From assembly GCF_021134715.1 (NCBI RefSeq), contig NC_060018.1, positions 7,705,501 to 7,769,500 of the forward strand: a stretch of DNA of 64,000 nt, written 5' to 3'. Shown here one piece after another: positions 22,701 to 34,961 of the stretch. Source of the stretch: Daphnia pulex. Its lineage: Eukaryota; Arthropoda; Branchiopoda; Diplostraca; Daphniidae. The position numbers and the translations under genes were made by a program. Position 1 is the stretch's first letter, and every line of letters begins with the position of its first letter. The notes beneath the pieces are model-generated. The model was given only the letters and a program-made list of their open reading frames with translations. It ran no database searches and was not told where the DNA came from.

Positions 22701-25700
22701 TTACGATTGCTGTTTGGAGAGGCTTGTCTGCCAAAATTCCTGCAGTCAGATAATAATACATAATAATAAACAAATAAAATTATATTTGACTTGAATCAAG
22801 TGTTCTCAGCGGGATGACTTGATATGTAGTGCTCAACCATGTAAGCTTTGGTTTACTTTGTGGGACATATCCGTTGGAACAGGTGTACTGAGCGATGGCT
22901 CCTGGTTTCGTATGGTTGTCGACCAATTTGTAGACAGCGTTCAAAATAGGCCGAGGTAATTGGCAATCAGTAGCTGCGCATAACCAATACAAAAAGATCA
23001 GTCTGCCGTGACGAAGTATATAGGTAGCTTGCCGCAATTTCATTTAATTTTTTTTTCTTTTACGATTTATAATAAATTTCGTTTTATTTTTCTCACCTCG
23101 ACAAAAAGGTGGGGTACCAGTCCATCGACCATCGAGACCACAGGTTCTCGTGACGTCGCCACCGAATATCATGAAGCCCTCCGAGCAAATATGTCGAGCA
23201 ACGCTGTTAAAACTATTGTTGTTCAAACCGCGAGTGGGAAATAATTCGATTTGTCCATTGATCAAAGGATCTAACGGATCACATTCCACGGCTGTAAATA
23301 TGTGAAATAGTTATGTAAATCAGAGTGTCTACATGCCATTGAACACGTTTGTACGTCAAACCGGACAACTTATAATACCTGTACACTGGGCGGCCTCGCT
23401 CCCAATCCAGTTGCCGTCTACGCAGCGCAATACTTTCGTTCCTTGCAGAATGAATCCCGTTTGACAAGTTAATTCGAAAGTGTTTCGATGTTTTTCTTCC
23501 AGCATCTGCGTTTGATTGACCGATGTAGCAAAAGCTGGAAGATCTGGTAACCCGCAGCTCAACGGTGAGGCTATAGAGGCGACAGAAGTAAAAGGAGATT
23601 AATGTCCAAAGTTAACAAAATTTCCCTAAATGAAGCCAAGAATGTGGATAACGTATGTCTTTCGGATTTTGCTTTGTAACTTTCACACACAAAGCTAATA
23701 CAGGACTGAGAAAACTGTGAACCATGTGGGCATGAAGGCTTATAATTTCCTTTCACATTACCAGAGCTCGTTTCATATGATTTTCTCTCTCTATGGGATG
23801 TTGTATGTGCTATCGACGCACGTATTTTAAAAAACAAATTTTGAAGTCGCCGGGAAAGAAAAGAACTCAAGAACTGATTGCTGGAATTTAGAACGTAAAA
23901 AGCGCGGCGATCAAGAGTAGGTAAAGTGGAGTATATCGAACGCCTTGGATGCGGTGGCAACTTTCCATTGGTTATAACAAAACTTACGACGAGTTGCTTA
24001 ACGAACAGTTTGAGTATATGACCGTTCACCGCATCCTTTTGGCTGCAGACGAACAATAAGCCACAAATGTATTGGTTGAAAAACAGGTACCTGGCAGGCC
24101 GTAGATTTCGATTTCGCACAAGGCAAAGTAGAAATCGTGGACTTGTCGTTCGTCACGGATGTGGAGGAAACGGCCGGGAACTGCTACCGAACCGTGCTCT
24201 CCTCGGCAATCAATTTGGAGTTTGGGGGCGTTGATATGCGATATCCCCGGGGTGCACCTGAGACAGCATAAGTAATTGTCACACTCAGACAAATCGAAGT
24301 GGGCTATTTTGGAATTTCTAAAGCATTGATCAATGGTTATGTATATTTTACCTGCGGTACTGAATGCCAGGAGCCGACTCCAACTTCTCGGCTATGAATA
24401 CCGTCAATTGCTGGACGTAGCCTGCAGAATGCCACAGGTAAATTATTGGTCATTTGCATATAAGATTAAATAGAAACCGGGAGCTGGTCGGCTGCTCTAC
24501 CTACCGTCTGGGACGTGGATGACGAGTCCAGAAATGAGGTAATTTTTCTTCAGATCAATCTGAATGAATCGGTCGTCGACTCGCGTGTCCAGGTAGATGC
24601 ACGACCTTGTATTGCCGTCCACTATGAGATCTGGCCGGTAGTGATTAACGACGCGTGAAGAGGCAACGGCTTTTTTATAGGCCAAGTTATCAACTGTGTA
24701 CAGGCAAAAAGAGATTTTCTTCAGTGGAAGACCTCTTTGTCATAGAGGTAGACACTGGTAGGCTGCACAAATTTAGAAACGAGAAGCGGAAGCGTGGACA
24801 GGGAAATTCTTGGAAATGACGACTATGAGGAAGGCATAATCACAAAAGTCTTCATATCTCACATTATAACAGCTCTGATTATGAAAAGAAAACGTAAATC
24901 GTGACTCAGAGAAAGGAAACTCACCACAGCGGGGCCGACTGCCTGACCATGATCCGTCATTCTGGCAAGTGCGGATCGAATTTCCCCCATGCAAAGCAAG
25001 TCCAGGCTGACAACTGCAATGGCATTTAATTTTTAAAATAAAGAAAACATAAGTAAGTAAAACCGAATACTGAAAAGTCTGTTCTGGCCATAAACTAGGA
25101 TAATGTATACGTACCTATACTCCGTCTTCTGTCCAGGGTTGTAAAGTTCCGCAGAGTACAATGATATTTGTGTCCCGTTCTCAGCACGACCAGGAACTCC
25201 ACACATTGGCATTCCTTCCGTTTCTGAACATAGAACAACCAACACCAATTAATTATTTGCATATTTGCCATTTGGTTAAAAAAAAACATTATAGCCTAAT
25301 GGAACAAAAATAATAGAAAACAAATTAATGAAATTTTTCTGTTTGAGTGTGTCAGGCATCTTTAATGTATAAATGTGTCACAATGGTGTTATCCTGCACA
25401 TACACTTTTTTTAATTTTATTTTTAAATTCGTCAGGTATTTTAGTAGAGCTCTCAATAAACTCATGAAATTCACAAAACCTTGTTTTGTTTAGTGGTGGT
25501 CAATTCGACAGTGACTGGATCGCTTAATTTTATGCAACACAATTTACTGATTCAATTTCATTTCACCAAGGAAGAACTCTCCAGTCCAAAGGGCAGTCCC
25601 TCGGGTTGTCGGTCAGTGGTCTGAGTGCTCGTGACTTTTCTTAAGCAAATCTTTAAATTATATTTTTTATATTGCGGTTTTATACTCTGACATTCTTTTG

Positions 25701-26522
25701 TGTTAGTTTTATCTACTAGATCTCTCCCTCAACAGGTGACTTGATATTGATAAACTAGCATAACATAAAATTTGATAGCGCGGCGGAGAACGATGGTTCT
25801 AACTGTATTCTGCGCAAAGATGGCGACAGTGTAAGGGGAATTTTGTGAACATTACAAAAGAGAAGGCAGGCTAGTTTAGACTTCAACAGTCAAGTGGTAC
25901 TTTGCAGTGCACGTATACGTAGTAGCGACAACACTAAAGTGTGGTAGACTGTATACAACGGTATCTGGGCTGTGAGATGCTGTTCAAATTAATTTTCGTT
26001 GCCTAAGGCCATAAAAAAAGCGACTTGGGATCATGAAATGACGGAGTCATCACTTGAAGTGGGCTGATCTCGATCTCCGGCAGCGAGTTACATATCTAGG
26101 ACATGTAGGCAGAATAATGCAGAGCTGTTGAAAAAAGGCACTTGACCCAATGACGAATCATATCCAAAGCGGCTTATTCATTCGCTCCCTTTTTGAAGAG
26201 CTTGAAGAGTTGCTTGAAGACGTTTCTTGAAGATAAAACTTAACAAGTTGAAAACAACTCCTTTTCCAGTGGTACCGACGTGGACGGCATCTGTATCTCT
26301 CCCTGTTTCAGCTTGTGCACAAAAGTGCTCTCAAAAGTGACGAACGACAAACCAAACGTTTACATTTGTTTTTGTCCTACTCAAAACGAAGATGAAAATG
26401 TGGGATTTTTTCCGGTTTAAATTCTACGCTAGTGCCAATCTATACGCACATAACAAATGATGAAGAATAATATAGAGAAACTCACCCAGCAATGAAATGA
26501 GGAGGAGACAAACAAAGAGCAT
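19740..26522 (-). CDS. Single-pass receptor: 4 sushi (CCP) domains, one fucolectin-type (FTP) domain, signalling tail
   Basis: Thirteen exons, listed 5' to 3' on the minus strand: 26486-26522, 25115-25223, 24925-25013, 24505-24693, 24352-24421, 24091-24257, 23379-23570, 23097-23291, 22857-22973, 22705-22739 (35 bp), 22510-22619, 21757-22062, 19740-20607. The model is 827 residues and in frame throughout. Order: signal peptide (MLFVCLLLISLL), CCP1 about 17-77, FTP domain about 79-219 (IVDGNTRSC, RFIQIDLKKNY, CEIEIYG), CCP2 about 225-283, CCP3 about 287-348, CCP4 about 352-412, Ser/Thr-rich stalk, membrane segment about 508-535, cytoplasmic tail of about 288 residues. The tail has STYLDI and LLYAKV (ITIM-like), YSNG (Grb2-type), PVYNEL, NIYATL and RPLPALP (class I SH3 ligand). 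I infer a surface receptor for carbohydrate or self/non-self patterns. The architecture recalls insect furrowed-type proteins, but no C-type lectin domain was found. Confidence 0.85.
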
Positions 26523-27656
26523 CCGCACTTGGGTTCGATGAATCTGAATCCTGAAGCAATTAGAAGAGAATAGTCGGCGTGTGTGCTGGCGACGGGGAAT
26601 TTTAGTGGCAGCCTCCGCTTCTGGCGTGGCGGGGGAGCGGACCAACGCGTTGCCTAGCACTCGTTGAACTTTAACAGCCATCGCCAATGCGCAATAGTTT
26701 GACACGACTTCCTTTCCTGCGTTTCCGTTAATGTTCTCTTCCCGTTTTGGAATGGGCTGTCGATTAGAGATGGATGAATCTGTCGATATTTGATATTTGA
26801 GTACGACTTCTTTGACGCTCAAAAGATGTGAGAAATAAATCCTATTGTTTCTCTCCAAAGTACATGACAGGCTATTTTTTTCTTTCAAACTGGTTGGCCG
26901 GTAAGACTGACGCAGACACCGTTAGACTAATGTCCTTTTAGTATTTCAATACATACCTATCCGTAACCAGTATACCAAAAATAGCCAAGAACTTTGAAAA
27001 ACGACTTTCACTACTAGCAAACCGCAATAGTTAATATCCCACAATTTTCGAATCCATGCTTCTCAAATATTCTCTCGTCTAGTAGAAAATTCACTCAAAC
27101 CAGCACTTTTTGGCTGGAAAAATGCTGTTCGATGATTTTTCTTCCACAGGATTTTTTTCCTACGAGTACACTACGCTACCCTCATCCGATAGCCGGCGCG
27201 TGAAAAACTAGAGAAGGTAATATTGGATTTGAAAACAAATAACGAAAGCTAACACGTTCTGCTTGAACTTGCGACAACGATTTCGGTAGCGGTTACGTCC
27301 ACTCGTCGCCGCTACCTGGCCACAACTGACAATCCGTATGGGTTGTTGCAACTTTTAAAACACTAGCTGCAAGAGAGCTCTCCCATTTCTTTTCCGTCAG
27401 TCCGCGCTAGCGCTACCACCGTGTCGTAAGTCGTAACGAATGTAGGTCATACGAAAGGAAACATTGTTGTAATGCAATGTCGGTAAATCAGCTTTTCAAA
27501 GACGTCTAGTACAATATAATAGCGCTGCATCCGCAAATTTAGTTGTTTTTTATACTTACTCCATTTACCTGTCACTTTTTAAATTATGATAACATACGAA
27601 GCAATAATAGAAAAAAATTAGACGAAAACTCCAACTGTTTATATCGCATGGTTACG
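26523..27656. other. Upstream region of the sushi receptor gene, back to the brahma 3' end
   Basis: The frame upstream of the receptor ATG stays open to 26888, but its composition does not look secreted or conserved, so it is read as 5' leader. The signal-peptide methionine at 26522 is the sensible start. No other gene is seen. Confidence 0.45.
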
Positions 27657-27662
27657 TTTATT
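27657..27662 (-). terminator. Likely polyadenylation signal of the brahma gene
   Basis: AATAAA on the minus strand, about 310 bases downstream of the brahma stop codon. The position is plausible; the assignment is inference. Confidence 0.4.
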
Positions 27663-27970
27663 ATCCAATCAAAAATGTTATACTTGAGTCCAAGTGAACG
27701 AAGCCATTAAAAAAAGAACTCGTTCCAAACAACAAAAATCGTAAGAATGGAGATGCTTCTTCATTGAATAGCGAAGATAAAACTCGACAGACATGGTGTG
27801 AAAAGTGGAAAAGGGACGTAAACATACAGATGGATGAGCTTAAATTAATCATTCGACTTTTGGATGTTGGGTCGTCAGTACGTTTTCCACTGTAACGGCT
27901 CTATATAGATGAATAATGAGGGGGGAGTGAAGAAATAGGAAGGCAAGAAAAGATAAAATTAGAACATGAT

Positions 27971-30900
27971 TTAACGGTTACGACGAGAAGGTGCAGGCGA
28001 GGCTACGCGTGATGAACTACGAGAAGAAGTTCGTTCACTAGCACCTTCCTACAAGAAAAAGAAAAAAAGAAGACCATTAAATCATCTGGACGACTGGCTC
28101 ATTCGGAGATAAGACATCCAAACAATTACAAGACAGGTGGGATGGTTTGTGAACCACAAATCATCCAACACCTACTGGTAACTTGCCTCTTCTTCACCGA
28201 AATCGTCTTCTTCGTCGCTAACGTATTTGCGGCTGGTACGCTTACGCTTGCCCCGCCCACCAGAGGCGGAGGCGTGCGCGCCACCGTCACTGCTCTTGCC
28301 GCTGCGGCCTTTGCCGAGCTTGATTTTGACTTTAACTGAGGACGCCGCGTTCGAGTTGTCATCGGATTCACTGGGCTGAGCGTCTTCCTCGTCATTGGGT
28401 TCACCATCCGTTTGCTGCGGCGGAGGCGGCTGTTGGACCTCCTCGGGTTCTTCCTCCGTGCGCTGCCTTGCACTCGTGAATACCGACTGAAGGACGACCG
28501 AGTCCTCGTAAATGAGAGACGACTCCTCATTGTAGTTTTGTGCATTTTTACAGAGCAACATGAAATCCCGCTCCAAGTCATCGAAATCCTACAAAACACA
28601 CACAAAGAAAAACAAAAACAAAAAATGTTATTACAAATCCCAATTCAAAATAGTAGGAAATCGTATTAGATTTACCATGTATTTGTCGGCTTGCAATCGC
28701 TGAAGGATTTTGTTTATGTCAATCGGTTTTTTAATGACTTCGTAATAATCGGGCAACTCTTTCCGAGTCGGAAGCTTCATAAAGGGTTGGCTAAGGATTC
28801 GGCCCTCAGCATCGGTGTATTTCATGACGATCTCCAATATTTTCTTCATCTTGCGTTTAAGTTGTGGATTGACGCCGCTTTCTTTATCGAAGTTCAGCGA
28901 ACGGCCCCCACCTCGACGTTTTTTGTTTGTCGGCTCATCGTCTTCGTCCCCTCCATCGCCGTCGCCTCTTTGGCGTTTTCGTCGCGAACTTCCTCCTGTC
29001 GAGCGGGATCGCTTAGATCCACGTCCACTTGGTCCGGGCTCTTCTTCTTCATCGTCATCTTGAACGTTGCCTTCTTCCTCCATGGCACCAATAGCTTTGA
29101 GCCACTCTTTCTCCGTCAGACTTTCACCATAGTCGACATCCTTCTTTAGACGATTTCCTCGTCCGAAGACACGTTCTTCTTCTTCTTCGCAGGTTAAACG
29201 TTCCACCTCCTCTTCATCTTTGGACATCCATTCGGGCAACTCAGTTTCTTCCATCAGACGCGGTTTGCGAGCGGCTCCTTGGCGAGCCTCTTCTCGTCGG
29301 CGCTCGATATCCATTCGCTGATAAAGCTCAAACTCGCCTTCACTACGAGCTAACATTTGGTTGACTGTTTCGTCATCGGGAACTTCGTTCTCTTCCTCGT
29401 CCTCCATTTCATCCTGGAAAAAGATTCAGTAAACGAATGTAATGTATTGTTTAATAAGGGATTTTTTTACTGTTATCTTACCGCATGTAAAATAGTTTGC
29501 AGGAATTGGCGACGATCGGCTCCAGTCGACTTTTGATCGAACTTACCAGCCTGAATAACTTTCTGGTCCATGTTTAACTTGTACCTATGAATTGGTTTCA
29601 ATGAATTTAGATTTAATCCTAACGAGACGCTAATATTATCAAATACCTTGCAGCGGCGAGAATACGCTCTTCCACAGATCCGACTGTCATTAGTCGTAAA
29701 ACACGCACTTCGTTAGTTTGTCCGATACGATGAGCACGATCTTGGGCTTGCAAATCTTGGTGAGGATTCCAATCAGAATCGAAGATGATGACAGTGTCAG
29801 CTGCTTGGAGATTGAGACCCAAACCACCAGCACGAGTTGAGAGCAAGAAAAGGAAATAATCCGAAGACTTGTCATTAAACCGCTTCAGCAAGTCGCCACG
29901 ATCATCGGCTTTCGTGGTACCGTCCAAACGAAGATACTGATTAATAAATAAAAAAATATTAGTTTAGATATGAATTCTAAGAAAAATGTCTAAGACATTA
30001 AATGAAGCTAAAAACTTTAAAACGATTACAACATACTTTGAAGCTCTTCCAATTGAGATAATCCTCCATGATGGTCATCAGCTGGGTCATTTGACAAAAG
30101 AGAAGAACACGATGGTTCAAATGTTTCAGTTTCGGGAGAATCCGATCAAGGAGTTCAAATTTGCCAGAAGTACGATACAAATCAGGACCAGATACGAGTC
30201 CACCTGGGACATTCATATGCTCACAATAGGCTTCCTCTATGTGCTGGAACATGAACGGATGATTGCAAAGCTTTCTCAACTGCATGATAGTGTTCATCAA
30301 AGCCTTGGCGCCACCCTTGCCCTTCTTATCTTTTTCAGATCCATCAGTGAGCATGACACCCTTGCTCTGCATGTGTCGGTAGAGGACTTTCTGCAAGCCA
30401 GACATGTCGCACTTCACGATGTATTCAACCTTGTCGGGCAGTTGCGACTCCACTTCTTTCTTCAGACGGCGGAGAAGGAAAGGACGTAATACTTTGTGAA
30501 GACGACGAATGATCAAAATGGTCTCTTCCTCGTTGAGTTCCACCTTCTCACCAGTAGTGGCAAAAGGAGCGTTAAACCATTGCTCAAAAGTAGAGACTGA
30601 CTTGAAGATGGATGGCAGCAAGAAGTTCAGTAAAGCCCACAATTCAGGGAGCTTATTCTGAAGTGGCGTACCCGTCAATAGCAAACGATGGGGTGCTAAA
30701 TAGTGCGTGTTCAAAACCTAAATTTCAAAAATAAATAATGATTACTCAAATCGATCCGTTCAATATAATTGTGTACATCACACAATGCATACCTGGGTTA
30801 ATTTACAATGATGGTTCTTCATGCGATGACCTTCATCGATAATCATGTACTTGAAGGGCAATTTGGCCAGGATTGATTTATCCTTAATGATATATTCATA

Positions 30901-33900
30901 AGTAGTCAGAAGCACGTTGAATTTGACGGCTCTCATTTGGTTTTGGACAATACGGCGCACCGTTGGGGAACCCTTATAGCATACTACATTGACTGAAGGG
31001 GCCCATTTTTCGAACTCCAAAGACCAATTCGAAAGTGTTGACAAGGGCACAATGATCAAATATGGGCCTGGATTTTTCTTGACTTCCATCAAGTATGTGA
31101 TTAAACCAATAGTTTGAATGGTTTTACCAAGACCCATTTCATCAGCGAGAATTCCGTTCAGGTTGTTGTTGTAAAGAGAAACAAGCCATTCCAAACCTTT
31201 CACCTGATACTCTGTAAAATAGAAGAAACAAAAAGCATTAAACATATTGCATCACACTTGTTACAGACAAATGTCGCATAGTCACCTTTCAATTTGCCAT
31301 TGATCAAAATGCTAGCCTGTCCGTGAACTTTTTCGTGTACGGTATGGGCAATCGAATAGTAATTCTTTTCTCCGTCATCGGTCTTGTATTCGTCATCTAG
31401 CGCCGTTTTTACGACCACAACAGTTGCTTCGTCGGCAGTTTTGGATTCGTCGGTTACAGCTTTCTTTGCCTCTTCCGGTCGTTCTTCTTCAATATGTTGC
31501 TCTTCATCCTCAATTAATTCTTCCCAGCCAGGATGAGCTTCCAACCAGGTCTTAATAATGAAAATAAAATTATCACAAAAACGTCACAATGAAAATTCTT
31601 TGGAATAGTAATAATTACTTGGAGAACTGAAGCAAGTGGCGCTTCCTCGCCGGTAAGCGTGTTCCCAGAAGCCGTTTCAATAACGCTCACATGGAAATCC
31701 TCCACAACTGTTCCATCATCATTCCGCTGCACACGTCTTTTGATCATCTGCTGCTCTTTCATTTTTCGCCGTTGCTCAGTTTTATGCAGCTTCACCATCT
31801 CCGTCAAATTGGCAATGTATTCGTCCGTTTGTTGAAGAAGGAATGCAAGACGTTTGTCTTTTTTCTGATCGATAAGCTTACGGTAACCTTCTTCATCTTC
31901 CGCCATCAAGCGACGCATACGCTCTTTTTCAATACGCTCCTGTTCCTTCTTCTGTTCACGTTCTGCATTAGCATGATGTAGTAGGACAGCTTTGTTGATG
32001 CGCACAATTTTCGCCTAAAAAGTTAAAATTTTAAAATAAGCTTTCTTATCACCAAAGTATCTGGTATAATTATTTACCAGGTTGTTACGATGAAACTCTT
32101 TAAGATCTTTGCCGTGTTGAAGGACCGCAGTAAGATATTCTTGGTGCTTCTGACGGCGTCGGCGCTCAGCTTCCATTTTCTGTTGTTTCTCAAGCTTCTC
32201 AGTTGCTCGAGCTTCTCGTAGTCCTTGTTTCTTTGTCCGCTTATAAGCTTTAACGTTGACAGCTGTTTCTAACGTGGTGTCTCTTCTCGTACAAGCTAAC
32301 ACTTCTGAACGCAACTGCCGTTGGAAATTAAGTAATCGCAGAGCACGTAATTCAATTTGCGCCTTAATTCGCAAATCCTCTCCCATTGTAGTAGGTAGAT
32401 TACTAAGTTCTTCAATACGGTAGGCAACGCGCGTAGCCATGCGATTTTCTCTTTCCTGTTAAAATAAATAAATATATATAATGTTAAGGTTATATTACTT
32501 CGAATAGATTACACATACCTGCAAAATTACAACTGGATCTAATCCTGCTGGTTTGGCAATTGGGGTAACTTTGTTTTGTTTAGACACAAGTGTTTGTTGC
32601 TGCAGTTGCTGTGGTTGTATCTGCTGTGAATGTGGCATCACGGGTTGTTGTTGCATGAGTGAGGCATTAGAAGTGGGCACAGCTGGTGGTGCTATGATGG
32701 GCTGCAATGCAGCATTACCCATTTGAATTGCAGTAGGGGCAGTAGCCCCTTGGGATGGTTGCATCGGATGTACAGGGACCTACAATTTAAGTACAAGTAG
32801 CATTTATAACCATTCTAAAACAAATGACATTTTAGAAAATCTACCTGTGGCTGAGGGGGACGAGGAGTCGGTATGGTACCAGGAACTGGACTTGCAGTAG
32901 TTCCCGGAGTTGGAGTTCCTGCCGATGGTGGTGGCCCCATAGAAGGTAGCTGAGACTGCTGTCCGCTCGGTGATGGTGCCACAGGTTGCTGAGAAGAGTA
33001 TGGAGGCCCAATAGGCCGTACGCTAGAAGGTTGCATCGGAGTAGGAGCCGAAGGAGCTGTAGGTCTCTGGAAAGACTGTCCAGGCTGAGACGGAGACGGA
33101 ACATATATTTGCTGTTGTTGTTGATCCAGCTGTGATACAGTATTAGGCTGCGACTGAAGTGTCGGAAGGTCCGTCCGTTTCCCTTGGGCAGCCATTCCAA
33201 TATTTGTTGGCACAGGTTGGTTTCGAGCCAACAACCGGTAAGCCATAATTTGCGCTCGTAGCTGGTGGACTTGTGTAGGTGATAGGAATGACGATTTCAT
33301 AGAATTGGCCCCTTCCGGTCCAGAAGAATTGCCATTAAGGGTCGCTGGATTGGGCGGCCCATACTGCGATGGCACACCAGGTTGTCTAAATATTGGTAAT
33401 GGATCAGTTACACATTGTTCAGATATATTTTGATCGCAATTCAAGTTACCTGTTAGGATCCATAAGTGGTGGACCAGGACTGTGGCTAGTAGGAGCCATT
33501 CCCTCTTGTTTTCCTCTCATGGCAAGAAGAGTAGCATAGCGAGGATCATTCTGCAAGCCGCGGTCTTCCATTGTAGATATAGCTCTTTGCAAAGCATTGA
33601 TACTGTCAGGTGGATAAGGTGGTGCTCCTGGTTGCTGTTGGGATTGTTGAGGCATTGGTCCACCAGGCTGTGATGGATAATTTGGTTGCTGTGGAGGTTG
33701 GTGGTGTGAACCTGGAGGATAGCCACCACTTGCTCCCATATAATGAGGCTGTGGAACTCCACCATGATGCTGCCTTATTGGTTGCTGCATAGGTTGATGA
33801 GGAGGCCCCATCGAAACTGCTCCTGACATGGGTGGTGGATAAGTTTGCTGCTGAGGTTGTTGTTGAAACTGGGGAGGGTGTTGCTGCATTGGTGGACCCA

Positions 33901-34117
33901 TGGGTGATGGAGATGGTTGAGGATGGTTCATTGGAGAAGGTGGTTGCGGAGGTGCCATAGGAGAAGCAACTTGCTGTTGTTGATTTCCAGCATTTGAATT
34001 TGGATGTGAATGTGGTGCTGGAGATGCAGCAGGATGAGACAAAGGTGATGGCTGAGGTGTTCCAGGCCCTGGCCCAGGTGAAGTCATCATCGAAGAAGGT
34101 GGTTCTCCAGATGACAT
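27971..34117 (-). CDS. brm: Brahma / SMARCA4-type ATPase of the SWI/SNF (BAP) chromatin remodeller
   Basis: Thirteen coding exons, 5' to 3': 33450-34117, 32845-33385, 32519-32779, 32078-32455, 31619-32014, 31286-31550, 30793-31211, 30037-30717, 29647-29936, 29482-29584, 28676-29413, 28187-28588 and 27971-28048. They give 1739 residues. It is the ATP-driven motor that slides and ejects nucleosomes. Domains: Pro/Gln-rich N-terminus; QLQ about 255-290; HSA about 540-615, which binds actin-related proteins; BRK about 710-770; SNF2 ATPase about 835-1310 with DEMGLGKT (Walker A), DEGH (Walker B) and the C-lobe motifs [15 protein letters not shown] and [11 protein letters not shown]; SnAC region with the acidic, Arg/Lys-rich linker; bromodomain about 1525-1645 with [12 protein letters not shown] and [15 protein letters not shown]. 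The last intron starts with GC (GAG/GCAAGT). The C-terminal tail is Ser/Arg-rich. A YAG acceptor just before the ATG suggests a 5' leader intron. Confidence 0.95.
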
Positions 34118-34961
34118 ATTTCACAGCCTAAGACACAAAGTAAACAACGGAAAAAATTTTACTAACACAAAATTCAACACAAAAAAGATTTCACATGCAC
34201 TAATAATATAGAAGAGATAAACATCTACTGAATTTATAAACTTTCATTTACTTCCAAGAGTTTACTTAAAATATGTTGAAGCATCAAATAAAAATGAAAA
34301 AAATGTTTGCAAGGGGATGAAAGGAATTGTTCTTTAGATTCATTGCCGGTGAAGTTCGTGACAAGTAATTTTACGAATATATCTTCAGATAATGAAAGTT
34401 TAAAAATATAAAGTGTATAATCAATTACACCATTATGGTTGTTAACTCACGTTTCAATAATTGCTTTGCCCTTTATTAGTTTATGTTTGGGAATTCCCTT
34501 TCAGAACGAATAATATAGAAAATTATGGCGTTGCGTTGCTTGGCGTTGCTTGGTTCGCCCTCCGTGGGGGTGTGGTGAACTATGTAGTACGAACCTTGAA
34601 GATTTTTCTGGAAACAGTTGCCACATGGGATGACAAGCCACAATAAATTTAACGTTTATTTAAATATAATTTCTTATTTTTAGTGAAATCCGTCTTCTCA
34701 ATAAATTTACCTAAAATTAGATTCCAAAAAATTCATTTACAGACAAGCCAAACGTTAGTGGCATTGGTGTACTCGTGTCATTTGTTTGCATTCTAGCAGA
34801 CGAAAATCATTATTTTCAATTTCTCACGACTCACGTGTTAAGACGTTCAGTTCAACAAATTTTCCGGAAAGATTGATGATAATAAAACGTTATATTATAA
34901 TTAACAACGAACTGAAGTACAGTACTTAAAACCGCAGCTTAGTAGCGTGATACAATCGACA
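34118..34961. promoter_or_regulatory. Shared head-to-head promoter region of brahma (-) and the NOL8-like gene (+)
   Basis: Only 844 bp separate the two start codons, so both promoters must lie here unless leaders run further. The brahma side has an acceptor (TCTTAG) about 9 bases before its ATG, implying a 5' leader intron. A more GC-rich stretch lies near 34520-34600. No TATA box or other motif can be assigned with confidence. Confidence 0.5.

Noticed and set aside
23571-24119. Open minus frame of 182 codons between the FTP domain and CCP2, with CPHGSQFSQSC recalling the start of a C-type lectin domain
   Set aside because: It sits in an intron joining two phase-1 exons cleanly. The hallmark WIG/EPN/WND motifs are absent and no exon borders fit. 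Kept as intron.
26424-26888. Extended N-terminus upstream of the receptor signal peptide
   Set aside because: The extension is hydrophilic and would bury the signal peptide. It is more likely 5' leader.
28142-29149. Several plus-strand frames opposite the brahma bromodomain exons
   Set aside because: They are complements of acidic/basic low-complexity coding sequence on the minus strand.
33482-34124. Alternative frames with long Thr/Ser or His runs near the brahma N-terminus
   Set aside because: Shadow frames of the Pro/Gln-rich coding exon.
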